38,566 bases of DNA, taken from positions 1 through 38,566 of the forward strand of contig JAEEHQ010000145.1 in NCBI GenBank assembly GCA_016280915.1, in the 5' to 3' direction. Source of the stretch: Bacteroidales bacterium. Its GTDB lineage: Bacteria; Bacteroidota; Bacteroidia; Bacteroidales; P3. Shown here one piece after another: positions 1 through 8,445 of this stretch. The translations under genes were made by a program, and so were the position numbers. The stretch's first letter is position 1. Every line of letters begins with the position of its first letter. The notes below the pieces were generated by a model. That model ran no database searches and had not been told where the DNA came from. It worked only from the letters and a program-made list of their open reading frames with translations.

Positions 1-9
1 GAAATTGTG

Positions 10-18
10 TATCTTTGC
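10..18 (+). promoter_or_regulatory. Bacteroidota -7 promoter element near window edge
   Basis: TATCTTTGC matches the TAnnTTTGC -7 consensus of Bacteroidota. The matching -33 element would lie outside the window. No coding frame follows before the terminator ending at about 107, so it may drive only a short transcript. Confidence 0.45.
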
Positions 19-77
19 TCTTTGGTAAGGTGATTATATCTTTTCATTTGACAACACAAAAGTAGTCATTTTACCTG

Positions 78-107
78 AGAGTACCAAATTTTGGTACTCT
101 TTTTTTC
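78..107 (+). terminator. Rho-independent terminator
   Basis: A perfect 10-bp inverted repeat (78-87 with 91-100, arms AGAGTACCAA/TTGGTACTCT) has a 3-base loop and is followed directly by a run of T. It terminates plus-strand transcription, either from a gene left of the window or from the promoter at 10-18. Confidence 0.8.
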
Positions 108-170
108 TACTTAGTGTTGCACTTGTAACTGGAATTTAGGAACTGTCCACTCGGTGACACTATATATGAC

Positions 171-205
171 ACAAAAAAGCCCCATTTGCTGCAAACAAAT
201 GAGGC
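171..205 (-). terminator. Rho-independent terminator of hppA
   Basis: Arms 179-188 and 196-205 pair over 10 bp when read on the minus strand, with one G-U wobble and a 7-base loop. A T-run follows at 178-173. It lies about 40 bases past the hppA stop codon. The wobble becomes a C-A mismatch on the plus strand, so the structure is better suited to minus-strand termination. Confidence 0.85.
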
Positions 206-247
206 TTTTGTTAGTATTTAACATTTATTAGGTCTTGCCTATTGGTG

Positions 248-2668
248 TTATTTTTTGTCTTTAATGCGCATGCGGTAGAACGAGCGATAGACAAAGTAGA
301 GAGCGATGACCAAGAAGATGATACCTACCCAAGGAGCTGCATGGCGGAATCCTTCGCTGATGGCAATTTCCATAGCCAGCACACCAAAGAGGGTGGTGAA
401 TTTGATGATGGGGTTCAGAGCCACTGAGGAGGTGTCCTTAAAGGGGTCGCCAACGGTGTCGCCGACAACACTGGCTGCATGTAGGGCAGAACCCTTGGCA
501 TCCATGTCCACCTCAACAACTTTCTTGCTATTGTCCCATGCACCACCGGCATTGGCCATATAGACGGCTTGGAAGAGGCCGAAAACGGCAATACTGATAA
601 GGTAGCTGATGAAGAGGCATACAGCGTTCTGACCTCCGATGCTCTCGGGAGAGGAGAAGCAAGCAAAAGCCAAGGCAAAGCAGAAAATGGCAATGAAGAT
701 ATTTATCATGCCCTTTTGAGCATACTGGGTGCAAATCTTAACGACTTCCTGCGACTTGGCGGTGTCGGCCTTCTTAGGAGCGTTGGGGTCCAAACGGATA
801 TTGTCCTTGATGAACTCAACAGCACGGTTGGCACCCGTGGTGACAGCCTGCATGGATGCACCTGTGAACCAGTAGATGACGCAACCACCCAAGATGAATC
901 CGATGAGCGAATAGGGGTTGAGCAGGTTGAGAATATTCTCGGGCTCAATGTTAAGGGTCTTCTGAATCATCAGAATGAGGGAGAAAATCATGGTAGTGGC
1001 ACCCACCACGGCAGTACCAATCAGCACGGGCTTGGCAGTTGCCTTAAAGGTATTACCTGCACCGTCGTTGGCCTCGAGGTAGTGCTTGGCCTTTTCGAAA
1101 TCAGGAGTGAAACCAAATTCTTCCTTCACCTCCTTGGTGGTTTTTTCCACATCATCCTCGATGAGGGAGAGCTCGTAGACAGACTGGGCATTGTCGGTAA
1201 CAGGGCCATAGCTGTCGACAGCGATAGTGACAGGACCCATGCCAAGCATACCAAAGGCTACAAGACCGAAAGCAAAGATAGAATAGTAAGTGCCAAAGAT
1301 GTCACCGATGCCGAAGGCAGTAGAAGCCAGATAGGCCAACACCATAAGGAAGACGAAGACCAGTCCTGTCCAGAATGCGCCCATGTTACCAGCGACGATA
1401 CCGGAGAGGATGTTCAGCGAAGCACCACCCTGCTCAGAAGCCTTGACAACTTCCTGCACATGCTTGGAGGTGGGGGAGGTGAAAAGTTTGGTAAGTTCGG
1501 GGATAAGGGCTGCGCCCAAGGTGCCGCAGCTGATGATAACTGCCAGGGCAAGCCAGAGGTTCTCTTGGCCAGGTATGCCGCTGAGCATAAAATAGGAGGC
1601 AAAGAAAGTACCAATAATGGAGAGAATGGAAGTAATCCAAACCAATACCGAAAGAGGGGTCTCGAAGTTTAGGTCGTCAGCACTACCGTAGCGGGCTTTG
1701 GAGATGGCTCCATTGATGTAGTAAGCCAGTACGGAGGCAATGATACCGAGGATGCGCATGACGAAAATCCAAGCCAACAGTTTCACCTGCATGGAAGGAT
1801 CGGGAACAGCCAGAAGAATAAAGCTGACCAAGGCCACACCTGTAACACCATAGGTCTCGAAACCGTCGGCTGTAGGTCCAATGCTATCACCTGCATTGTC
1901 GCCAGTGCAGTCAGCAATAACGCCGGGGTTGCGGGGATCATCCTCGCCAATTTTGAAGACCACCTTCATCAGGTCGCTTCCTATATCGGCAATCTTGGTG
2001 AAAATACCACCTGCAATACGAAGGGCACTTGCTCCAAGGCTCTCACCGATGGCGAAGCCGATGAAGCAGCTGCCTGCCAAGTTCTCAGGCATAAAGAGCA
2101 GGATAACCAGCATCAGCACCAACTCGATGCAGATGAGGACGATGCCAATGCTCATGCCGGCACGCAGGGGAATGTTTAGTAGGTCGAGGGGCTTGCGACG
2201 CAGGGAGGCAAAAGCCATTCGGGCATTGGCATAGGTGTTCATGCGGACACCGAACCAAGCAACACTGTAAGAGCCCAGAATACCGATGATAGTCCATGCC
2301 AATACCAGAAGGACTGCGCCAAGGCTCATGTGCGAGAGCACTCCGAAATAGAGAGCAATGGCGGCACCAATAAAGACAAAAAGGATAATAAGGAACTTGC
2401 CCTGCTGCTTGAGGTAGGTGGAGCAGGTCTTGAAGATGACGTTGCCGATTTCCAACATCGACTTATGGGCGCCAAGTTTGCGTACCTTGTTGTACTGCCA
2501 GAAACCAAAAAGGAGTCCAAGGACTACGATTAAAAAGCCCCAATAAAGAATTTTAGCAGAAGGATCTTGGGCGAATCCTGTGGGCATTTGCAGTTCTGCC
2601 TCACTTGCAAAGGAGAAAAAGGGAAGTGCAAGCGCTGTAAGTAATAAAGATAACTTCTTCACTTTCAA
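248..2668 (-). CDS. hppA: Membrane-bound ion-translocating pyrophosphatase
   Basis: An 806-residue multi-spanning protein that couples hydrolysis of inorganic pyrophosphate to export of Na+ and/or H+. It begins with a signal-like hydrophobic stretch (residues 6-22). The substrate-binding region starts at D243 with DDPRNP and continues DNAGDSIGPTADGFETY. This differs from the common DNVGDCAGMAADLFE form and, from memory, is the version usual in Bacteroidota. A second conserved loop near the C-terminus reads GDPFKDTSS. K542 in GNTFKA occupies the position where, in characterised family members, Ala marks K+-dependent and Lys K+-independent enzymes; K+-independence here is inference. Ion specificity cannot be read from sequence by eye. 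It is longer than the usual roughly 700 residues. It is divergent from argS, has its own promoter, and ends at a clear terminator. Confidence 0.95.
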   Translation of the reverse strand: MKVKKLSLLLTALALPFFSFASEAELQMPTGFAQDPSAKILYWGFLIVVLGLLFGFWQYNKVRKLGAHKSMLEIGNVIFKTCSTYLKQQGKFLIILFVFIGAAIALYFGVLSHMSLGAVLLVLAWTIIGILGSYSVAWFGVRMNTYANARMAFASLRRKPLDLLNIPLRAGMSIGIVLICIELVLMLVILLFMPENLAGSCFIGFAIGESLGASALRIAGGIFTKIADIGSDLMKVVFKIGEDDPRNPGVIADCTGDNAGDSIGPTADGFETYGVTGVALVSFILLAVPDPSMQVKLLAWIFVMRILGIIASVLAYYINGAISKARYGSADDLNFETPLSVLVWITSILSIIGTFFASYFMLSGIPGQENLWLALAVIISCGTLGAALIPELTKLFTSPTSKHVQEVVKASEQGGASLNILSGIVAGNMGAFWTGLVFVFLMVLAYLASTAFGIGDIFGTYYSIFAFGLVAFGMLGMGPVTIAVDSYGPVTDNAQSVYELSLIEDDVEKTTKEVKEEFGFTPDFEKAKHYLEANDGAGNTFKATAKPVLIGTAVVGATTMIFSLILMIQKTLNIEPENILNLLNPYSLIGFILGGCVIYWFTGASMQAVTTGANRAVEFIKDNIRLDPNAPKKADTAKSQEVVKICTQYAQKGMINIFIAIFCFALAFACFSSPESIGGQNAVCLFISYLISIAVFGLFQAVYMANAGGAWDNSKKVVEVDMDAKGSALHAASVVGDTVGDPFKDTSSVALNPIIKFTTLFGVLAMEIAISEGFRHAAPWVGIIFLVIALYFVYRSFYRMRIKDKK

Positions 2669-2704
2669 ATCTTTTTGATTTATACTCTTTTTTATTTAAG
2701 TGTT

Positions 2705-2735
2705 ACAAATATACTAAATTTTGTGATGATACAAA
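2705..2735 (-). promoter_or_regulatory. Promoter of hppA
   Basis: On the minus strand TATATTTGT (2713-2705) matches the -7 consensus, and a TTTG at about 2735-2732 is 18 bases upstream. It lies in the 131-bp divergent region with argS. Its -33 element overlaps the spacer of the argS promoter. Confidence 0.6.
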
Positions 2736-2753
2736 AAAAAAATGTATTTTTGC
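2721..2753 (+). promoter_or_regulatory. Promoter of argS
   Basis: TATTTTTGC at 2745-2753 is a good -7 element. TTG at 2721-2723 is 21 bases upstream as the -33 element. The start codon is 47 bases downstream. Confidence 0.7.
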
Positions 2754-2799
2754 AAAACTTTTTTTTCAGACAACAACAATAATATTTTATCTAACATCC

Positions 2800-4587
2800 A
2801 TGATTGAAAACAAACTCCAACAAGCAGTTGCTACCGCACTAAAGAATCTATATAATATTGAAGCCACTCCTGAGTCGGTGGTTCTACAAACTACTAAGAA
2901 AGAATTTACAGGTGATTATACCGTAGTTGTCTTCCCCTATGTCAAACAAGCCCGCAAGTCTCCCGAAATGGTGGCTAACGAATTGGGCGCTGCAGTTAAA
3001 GAACTAGTGTCGGAAGTGAGTGATTTTAATGTAATTAAAGGTTTCCTCAATTTTGCCATAGCCGACAGTTATTGGGCAGCCTTCATTGGCGAAAATCGCA
3101 ATAATCCCAACTATGGACTTAAAGCTGCTTCTGCAGATGCCAAACCCATCGTGGTGGAATATTCTTCCCCCAACACCAACAAGCCTCTCCATCTCGGCCA
3201 TATCCGCAACAACCTACTGGGTTGGTCGGTGAGTGAGTTGCTTGCTGCTAATGGTGCCAACGTCAAGAAGGTCAACTTGGTCAATGACCGTGGCATCCAT
3301 ATTTGTAAATCCATGTTGGCATGGCTAAAGTATGGCAATGGCGAGACTCCTGAGAGCTCAGGCATGAAGGGTGACCATTTAGTGGGCAAGTACTATGTCG
3401 AATTTGACAAGCATTACAAAGAGGAAGTCAAGCAGTTGATGGCGCAGGGTATAGAGGAGGAAGAGGCTAAGAAACAGGCCCCTCTGATGATTGAGGCCCA
3501 GCACATGCTAAAAAGATGGGAAGAGGGTGACCAAGAGGTGCGTGATTTATGGAATAAGATGAACTCATGGGTTTATGCCGGTTTTGATGAGACCTATAGT
3601 CGATTGGGTGTCAGCTTTGATAAAATATATTATGAGTCCAATACTTATTTACTTGGCAAAGAGCTGGTGCAGAAAGGATTGGATATGGGCGTACTCTTCC
3701 GCAAGGAGGACGGTTCGGTGTGGTGCGACCTCACGGCCGACGGTCTTGACCAGAAACTACTCCTGCGCAAGGATGGCACATCAGTTTATATGACCCAGGA
3801 TTTGGGTACCGCCCTACTGCGTACCCGGGATTTCGATGCCAAACAACTTATTTATGTTGTTGGTAACGAACAGGACTATCATTTCAAAGTCCTCAAGCTG
3901 GTGCTTGGCAAACTGGGTTTTGACTGGGGAGAGAAACTCTACCATCTCTCTTATGGTATGGTGGAGCTGCCAAACGGCAAGATGAAATCGCGCGAAGGTA
4001 CCGTGGTTGATGCTGACGACCTCATCACCGAGATGGAGGCCACGGCCGAAGAGATGAGCCGCGAGCATGGCAAGAACGACGGTATGAATGACCAACAGCT
4101 CAAAGAGCTGTACCATATGTTGGCTTTGGGTGCCCTCAAATATTTCATCCTCAAAGTCGACCCTGTCAAGAACATGCTGTTCAACCCTGCCGAGAGTATC
4201 GACTTCAATGGCAATACCGGCCCCTTCATCCAGTATACCCACGCTCGCATCCGTAGCATCGTCCGCAAGGCCGAAGAACAGGGCATCCACGACCAAGAAC
4301 CTGTTGCCATTGCCACCCTTAATGAGAAAGAGCGTGCAGTCATCAAAAGTCTGCACAGCATGCCGGGAATCATTGCTTCAGCAGCTGAGAATTATAGTCC
4401 TGCCATGATAGCCAACTACGCATATGAACTGGCCAAGAACTTCAACAGCTTCTATCAGGACACCCCCATCCTACGTGAAGAAGATACCGCTGTTAAGACT
4501 TTCCGTGTGCAGCTCTGCGCCGTTGTGGCACAGGCTATTAAGAACACTATGCACATCCTCGGCATCGACGTTCCGGAGAGGATGTAA
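2800..4587 (+). CDS. argS: Arginyl-tRNA synthetase
   Basis: A 595-residue class I aminoacyl-tRNA synthetase that charges tRNA-Arg in the cytoplasm. The ATP-binding HIGH motif appears as HLGH (131-134), followed by the arginyl-specific pattern IRNNLLG. The KMSKS loop appears as KMKSREG (K394). The roughly 100-residue N-terminal domain typical of ArgS precedes the catalytic core, and the C-terminal helical DALR-type anticodon-binding domain ends in the expected hydrophobic pattern. Length is normal for the family. The ATG at 2800 follows the promoter directly and matches the usual N-terminus. A 61-bp gap separates it from the thioesterase gene, so the two may be co-transcribed. Confidence 0.97.
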   Translation: MIENKLQQAVATALKNLYNIEATPESVVLQTTKKEFTGDYTVVVFPYVKQARKSPEMVANELGAAVKELVSEVSDFNVIKGFLNFAIADSYWAAFIGENRNNPNYGLKAASADAKPIVVEYSSPNTNKPLHLGHIRNNLLGWSVSELLAANGANVKKVNLVNDRGIHICKSMLAWLKYGNGETPESSGMKGDHLVGKYYVEFDKHYKEEVKQLMAQGIEEEEAKKQAPLMIEAQHMLKRWEEGDQEVRDLWNKMNSWVYAGFDETYSRLGVSFDKIYYESNTYLLGKELVQKGLDMGVLFRKEDGSVWCDLTADGLDQKLLLRKDGTSVYMTQDLGTALLRTRDFDAKQLIYVVGNEQDYHFKVLKLVLGKLGFDWGEKLYHLSYGMVELPNGKMKSREGTVVDADDLITEMEATAEEMSREHGKNDGMNDQQLKELYHMLALGALKYFILKVDPVKNMLFNPAESIDFNGNTGPFIQYTHARIRSIVRKAEEQGIHDQEPVAIATLNEKERAVIKSLHSMPGIIASAAENYSPAMIANYAYELAKNFNSFYQDTPILREEDTAVKTFRVQLCAVVAQAIKNTMHILGIDVPERM

Positions 4588-4648
4588 ATAATAATGATAC
4601 AATATATATTATTGCTTCATATAAATCATTTGCTTCTTTTACCAGACA

Positions 4649-5374
4649 ATGTACTACACCTTACCCTACACCATTCCCAATTTTATCTGCGACAACCACG
4701 ACACCCTAACCGCGTGGGGATGTGCCCGATTGCTTCAGCAGGCTGCCGACAACCACACTAAGTTGTTTGGCATTGGTTTTCAGCAGCTTCAACAACAGCA
4801 CAAAGCTTGGGTGCTCTGCCGTACTTATTATGACGTGCGCCGTCTCCCAGTTGATTACGAGGAGGTTACTGTCCGCACTTGGTCTCGTGGTACCGATGGC
4901 CTATATGCTTGGCGTGACTTTGAAATGACCGACAAGGAGGGCACCGTCATCGTAGCCGGCACCACCAGTTGGGTAATCATTGATACCAACGCCCGCCATG
5001 TGGTACGCTTGGGTTCCATTATTCAAGGCTTCGAACATCATCCCGACAAAGCCACAAGTCTCGATCGGTTGGGACGCATCCGTTTTCCGAAAGGGGAGGA
5101 GGGTGAGTTGGTGGTAGAACATCAGCAGGTCAAGCACTCTATGCTCGACCACACCCAGCATGTCAATAATGCTGAGTACATCAAGTGGGTCTTCGACAAT
5201 CTGCCTGAGGACATGACCACCGAGGCTCCCTTCATCCTTGACGTTGAATACTTACAGGAAACCCGTCCGGACGAATCGGTAGACATCCACCGATTGGCCT
5301 TGCCCGACGGTACCCTGATGTTTAAGATTACCAATAACCGAACCACCGCCGTAGTGGCCACACTTAAAAAGTAA
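4649..5374 (+). CDS. Acyl-ACP thioesterase (FatA/FatB-like)
   Basis: A 241-residue protein of the bacterial acyl-ACP thioesterase family (Pfam Acyl-ACP_TE), with two tandem hot-dog folds. It should release free fatty acids from acyl carrier protein in the cytoplasm. The first hot-dog begins with the pattern around CARLLQQAADNH, and the mid-section has RTWSRG. The second hot-dog carries DHTQHVNNAEYIKW (about residues 168-181), whose HVNN corresponds to the catalytic segment of plant and bacterial homologues. It is shorter than plant enzymes, as expected without a transit peptide. It follows argS on the same strand. Chain-length specificity cannot be judged. Confidence 0.88.
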   Translation: MYYTLPYTIPNFICDNHDTLTAWGCARLLQQAADNHTKLFGIGFQQLQQQHKAWVLCRTYYDVRRLPVDYEEVTVRTWSRGTDGLYAWRDFEMTDKEGTVIVAGTTSWVIIDTNARHVVRLGSIIQGFEHHPDKATSLDRLGRIRFPKGEEGELVVEHQQVKHSMLDHTQHVNNAEYIKWVFDNLPEDMTTEAPFILDVEYLQETRPDESVDIHRLALPDGTLMFKITNNRTTAVVATLKK

Positions 5375-5435
5375 AAAACAATCCCATTCCTTTAACACAA
5401 TCCAATTTATTCCCTTATATCGATTAGCACATTAC

Positions 5436-7052
5436 ATGAAACGACTTATCCTACTCTGCTTAACCACATTAATTGTCACAGGCCCCATTTGTGCACAGTC
5501 AAAATTCTCACTTTTAAAAAAGAAACCTTCCCATTCTGTAGCCGACACCTCAGTACCCGGGGTGCAACGGGTCCTGGAGACCTTCGATCTCATTAACAAC
5601 TACTATGTTGTTGATCCTAAGACCGACCATCTTTCCGAGACGGCCATTCGTGCCATGCTCACCAGTCTCGACCCCCACAGTGTTTATATACCTGCCAAGG
5701 ATGTGGAACGTACCAACGAAGCCCTTCAGGGCAACTTCGAAGGGGTGGGCATCTCTTTCACCATTCTCAACGACACCATCTGTGTCTCAGAAGTGATTGC
5801 CGGAGGACCCTCTGAGAAAGTGGGCATCCTCAGCGGTGACAAGTTCCTGCGTATTGATGGCATACAAGCCACTGGAGATAGTGCACGCCAGCCTTTCGTC
5901 TTCCGACATCTCCGTGGCAACAAAGGCACCGTGGTGGTGGTTGACATGCTTCGTGGACGCGATACCCTTACTTTCGACATCACCCGCGACCGTATCCCTA
6001 TCCATTCTGTCGAGGTCTACTTCATGGAGGACGACTCCATTGGCTATATCAGTTTGCTCCGTTTTGCCCGCAATTCGGTCACCGAGTTCCGCAGGGCTGT
6101 GCATGATCTCAAAAAACAGGGCATGCAGAGCCTCATTCTCGACCTCCGTGGCAATACCGGTGGATTTCTTGACATTGCCTGCGGCATGGCCAATGAGTTC
6201 ATTTCCCCCAACCGTCTGCTTGTCTATCAGGAAGGACGAGCTCAGAAACGTCAGGACTTCAAGTCGGTATATAGTGGTTCGTTTCGCAAGGGTGACTTAG
6301 TGGTGCTCATCGATGAGAACACCGCCTCGGCATCCGAGATTGTTAGTGGAGCTGTGCAGGACTGGGATCGGGGCACCCTCATCGGGCGGCGCACCTTTGG
6401 CAAGGGTCTGGTTCAGCGCATGTTTGAACTCTCCGACGGCTCACAAGTGCGCATCACAACAGCCCGTTACTTTACCCCTTCGGGCCGCTGCATTCAGAAA
6501 CCCTATGAGAAAGGTACCGACGAATACAACAACGAACTGAACAACCGCTACAAGCATGGCGAACTCTTCTCAGCCGACTCTGTCCATTTTCCCGATTCGC
6601 TGAAATATAAGACCCATGGCGGCCGCACCGTCTATGGGGGAGGCGGCATCATGCCCGACCTTTTCATCCCCCTCGACACCACGCCGGCCTCCAAGTACTA
6701 CCAGGTTTGTCGCCGCAAAGGCCTCCTCAATCAGTTTCCCCAGTATTATGCCGATCACCATCGTGCAGATACGCTGATTGCCGACTTCGATGCTTTCTTG
6801 CGCAACTACCCCCAGTTGCAGCTCGACTCAGTCTTCGATGCCTTTGCTGCATCCAAGGGGGTCTACCGCGACTCTATTCAGGAAACTGCCACCGACAGCA
6901 TCGTTCAGTTCAACGCTCATTTTCTCTCCCTGCAAGTGAAGGCCTTGGTTGCCGATCGTCTGTATGGACGTGGCCACTACTACCGCATTATGAAGGATGA
7001 AGATAAATTTTATCAGGCTGCTCTCGTCGAATTGAGAAAGAAAAAGAAATAG
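5436..7052 (+). CDS. S41-family C-terminal processing protease (CtpA/Prc type)
   Basis: A 538-residue periplasmic serine protease. A signal peptide (residues 1 to about 20, ending around CAQ) is followed by a helical region and a PDZ domain (roughly 90-180, GVGISF and GGPSEKVGILSGD). The S41 catalytic domain follows. The catalytic serine is S298 in TASASE and the general-base lysine is K323 in TFGKGLVQ. The 25-residue spacing matches Ser430/Lys455 of E. coli Prc. The C-terminal 100 residues are a helical extension. Such proteases trim or degrade envelope proteins from their C-termini. It is followed after 3 bases by the lipoprotein gene at 7056, so the two are probably translated from one message. 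Confidence 0.95.
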   Translation: MKRLILLCLTTLIVTGPICAQSKFSLLKKKPSHSVADTSVPGVQRVLETFDLINNYYVVDPKTDHLSETAIRAMLTSLDPHSVYIPAKDVERTNEALQGNFEGVGISFTILNDTICVSEVIAGGPSEKVGILSGDKFLRIDGIQATGDSARQPFVFRHLRGNKGTVVVVDMLRGRDTLTFDITRDRIPIHSVEVYFMEDDSIGYISLLRFARNSVTEFRRAVHDLKKQGMQSLILDLRGNTGGFLDIACGMANEFISPNRLLVYQEGRAQKRQDFKSVYSGSFRKGDLVVLIDENTASASEIVSGAVQDWDRGTLIGRRTFGKGLVQRMFELSDGSQVRITTARYFTPSGRCIQKPYEKGTDEYNNELNNRYKHGELFSADSVHFPDSLKYKTHGGRTVYGGGGIMPDLFIPLDTTPASKYYQVCRRKGLLNQFPQYYADHHRADTLIADFDAFLRNYPQLQLDSVFDAFAASKGVYRDSIQETATDSIVQFNAHFLSLQVKALVADRLYGRGHYYRIMKDEDKFYQAALVELRKKKK

Positions 7053-7055
7053 TCC

Positions 7056-7886
7056 ATGAAGTGTTTGCTCCCCATACTGCTTGTGGTCTTATTGGCCACC
7101 GCCTGTGTCCATTCCGACAACTCCTCAGAACCCTCATTCCCCGACCCTGTCTACCCCAGAGTAGTCCTAACCCGTCAGATGCTCAGCATCGAAGGTGTCG
7201 ATACGGTGTGGGGCGACAAGGTCATCCATGAATATGATGCTGCGGGTCGCTATCTCACCTATTCACGCTACAATAACCAAGGAATGTTGCAGCAGCGAAT
7301 CACACACACCTACGCGGGCAAGGTGGATACCATTCACGAATATGACGGGGCAGGCAATCTGACCCATGTGATTGTCTATTCCTATCTCGATGATGCATAT
7401 CTGCATGATCCTAACTATAGTGACAATTATTATCGCAATCCCGTCAAGATAGAGGTCTTCAACTCCAACGGAGTCTTGCTGCAGATGCGCAACAGTTCCT
7501 ACGACATTTATGACAGACTCACCCAGGCTGATGGCTTAGATGTGGTTGACAGCAGCACCTTTGTCTGTATGCACGTCTTTTCTCCCTATAAATGTGAGAG
7601 CAGCCAAGTAAATAATCCGGGAACCGAAAGGGAGTCTACTATTACTTATTCCAGCACCTATTATGACAGCCTTTGCCACTACATGCAAAGCAGCACTTCC
7701 GCATTGAGCCGTGGCGACTTGGTTACGGAATATAAATATGATTCTTTAGGTCGCCTTGTTACGAAAGAAACCACAGCTGCCGGCATCCAGATTGAGCGCA
7801 TCGAATATGACTACTATCCCGACCATGAATGCGAAATTATTTTCGACGACAAACCTCTTCGAGGCTATATTCGCTATTATCAATAG
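7056..7886 (+). CDS. Lipoprotein with YD-repeat-like motifs
   Basis: A 276-residue predicted lipoprotein. The signal peptide ends in a lipobox LATAC with the lipidated Cys at residue 17. The mature part contains at least three YD/RHS-like motifs: EYDAAGRYLTY, EYDGAGNLTHV and KYDSLGRLVTK. These suggest a small beta-rich repeat protein on the outer membrane or cell surface. I do not recognise a specific family and assign no function. Its start codon is 3 bases after the S41 protease stop, which implies co-expression and possibly a processing relationship; that link is inference. The N-terminal signal and tight spacing support the ATG at 7056. Confidence 0.8.
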   Translation: MKCLLPILLVVLLATACVHSDNSSEPSFPDPVYPRVVLTRQMLSIEGVDTVWGDKVIHEYDAAGRYLTYSRYNNQGMLQQRITHTYAGKVDTIHEYDGAGNLTHVIVYSYLDDAYLHDPNYSDNYYRNPVKIEVFNSNGVLLQMRNSSYDIYDRLTQADGLDVVDSSTFVCMHVFSPYKCESSQVNNPGTERESTITYSSTYYDSLCHYMQSSTSALSRGDLVTEYKYDSLGRLVTKETTAAGIQIERIEYDYYPDHECEIIFDDKPLRGYIRYYQ

Positions 7887-8368
7887 GATAATCGAGCATC
7901 ATCTTCGTTTCTTTTTGCTTTTCTCCCAAAAGATTCTTGGTAACTGATAGTACGGTATCGAGCACAGATTTGTATTTTATTTTGATAATGCAGGTTCTCA
8001 AATGGATGGGCAAGACGTTCCTTCCTTAGGGGAAGCTTGTACTTGTGGTTAGGAACTGACTTTAAGGTACTTGGCAGATGATTGCGTAGATCTTGTTTGT
8101 TGATAATGAAAAGAGCATGATGTTAGCGAGAAGATAGCGAGGAGTAAGCGCTAAAGAGTTGGAACTGCCCATAACCATTGGTCGGACATCCTGTTTTATT
8201 GATGGGTAGGGTAGAGGACGGTGGTGTGTAGAATGACCCGTTGATTGTTCTTTGTTCGCTAGCCGGTGAACAAGATGTGAAGATAGGACGAAGGAAGAAA
8301 GAAGGAAGTAGGTTGATAATTTTGTTTAAAGATATGTTTGTTTTTTCGGTGGTATCGAAAAAATTATG
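7887..8368. other. Gene-free region before arcA
   Basis: About 480 bp without a convincing gene. Open frames here (e.g. 8123-8452 minus) have no recognisable domain and run through the arcA promoter. The part around 8099-8150 contains short repeats described separately. No clear terminator was seen after the lipoprotein gene. Confidence 0.6.
8099..8150 (+). repeat. Iteron-like TAGCGAG repeats, copy 1
   Basis: A 52-bp segment that aligns without gaps to 29977-30028 at about 75% identity. Inside it TAGCGAG occurs twice about 11 bases apart, followed by a related TAAGCG. The 11-bp spacing is close to one helical turn, as in protein-binding iterons. Function unknown. Confidence 0.5.
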
Positions 8369-8377
8369 TATATTTGC
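8369..8377 (+). promoter_or_regulatory. -7 promoter element of arcA
   Basis: TATATTTGC is a perfect TAnnTTTGC match 68 bases before the arcA start. No convincing TTG lies at the expected -33 position, so it may need an activator. Confidence 0.65.
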
Positions 8378-8381
8378 ATTG

Positions 8382-8426
8382 CCCCCGATAGTGCCTATCG
8401 TGGGTGAAAGACGCTGTGTTGCAGCG
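8382..8426 (+). promoter_or_regulatory. Two hairpins in the arcA leader
   Basis: Hairpin 1 pairs 8382-8391 with 8395-8404 (10 positions, one mismatch, 3-base loop TGC). Hairpin 2 pairs CGCTG 8412-8416 with CAGCG 8422-8426. Together they fill most of the roughly 60-nt leader. Neither has a T-run, so they are not ordinary terminators. A role in mRNA stability or translation control is possible but unproven. Confidence 0.5.
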
Positions 8427-8445
8427 CCTAACATTGTTTTAGTAT

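Noticed and set aside
569-1672. A 367-codon plus-strand open frame
   Set aside because: Antisense to hppA; composition and lack of motifs show it is a shadow.
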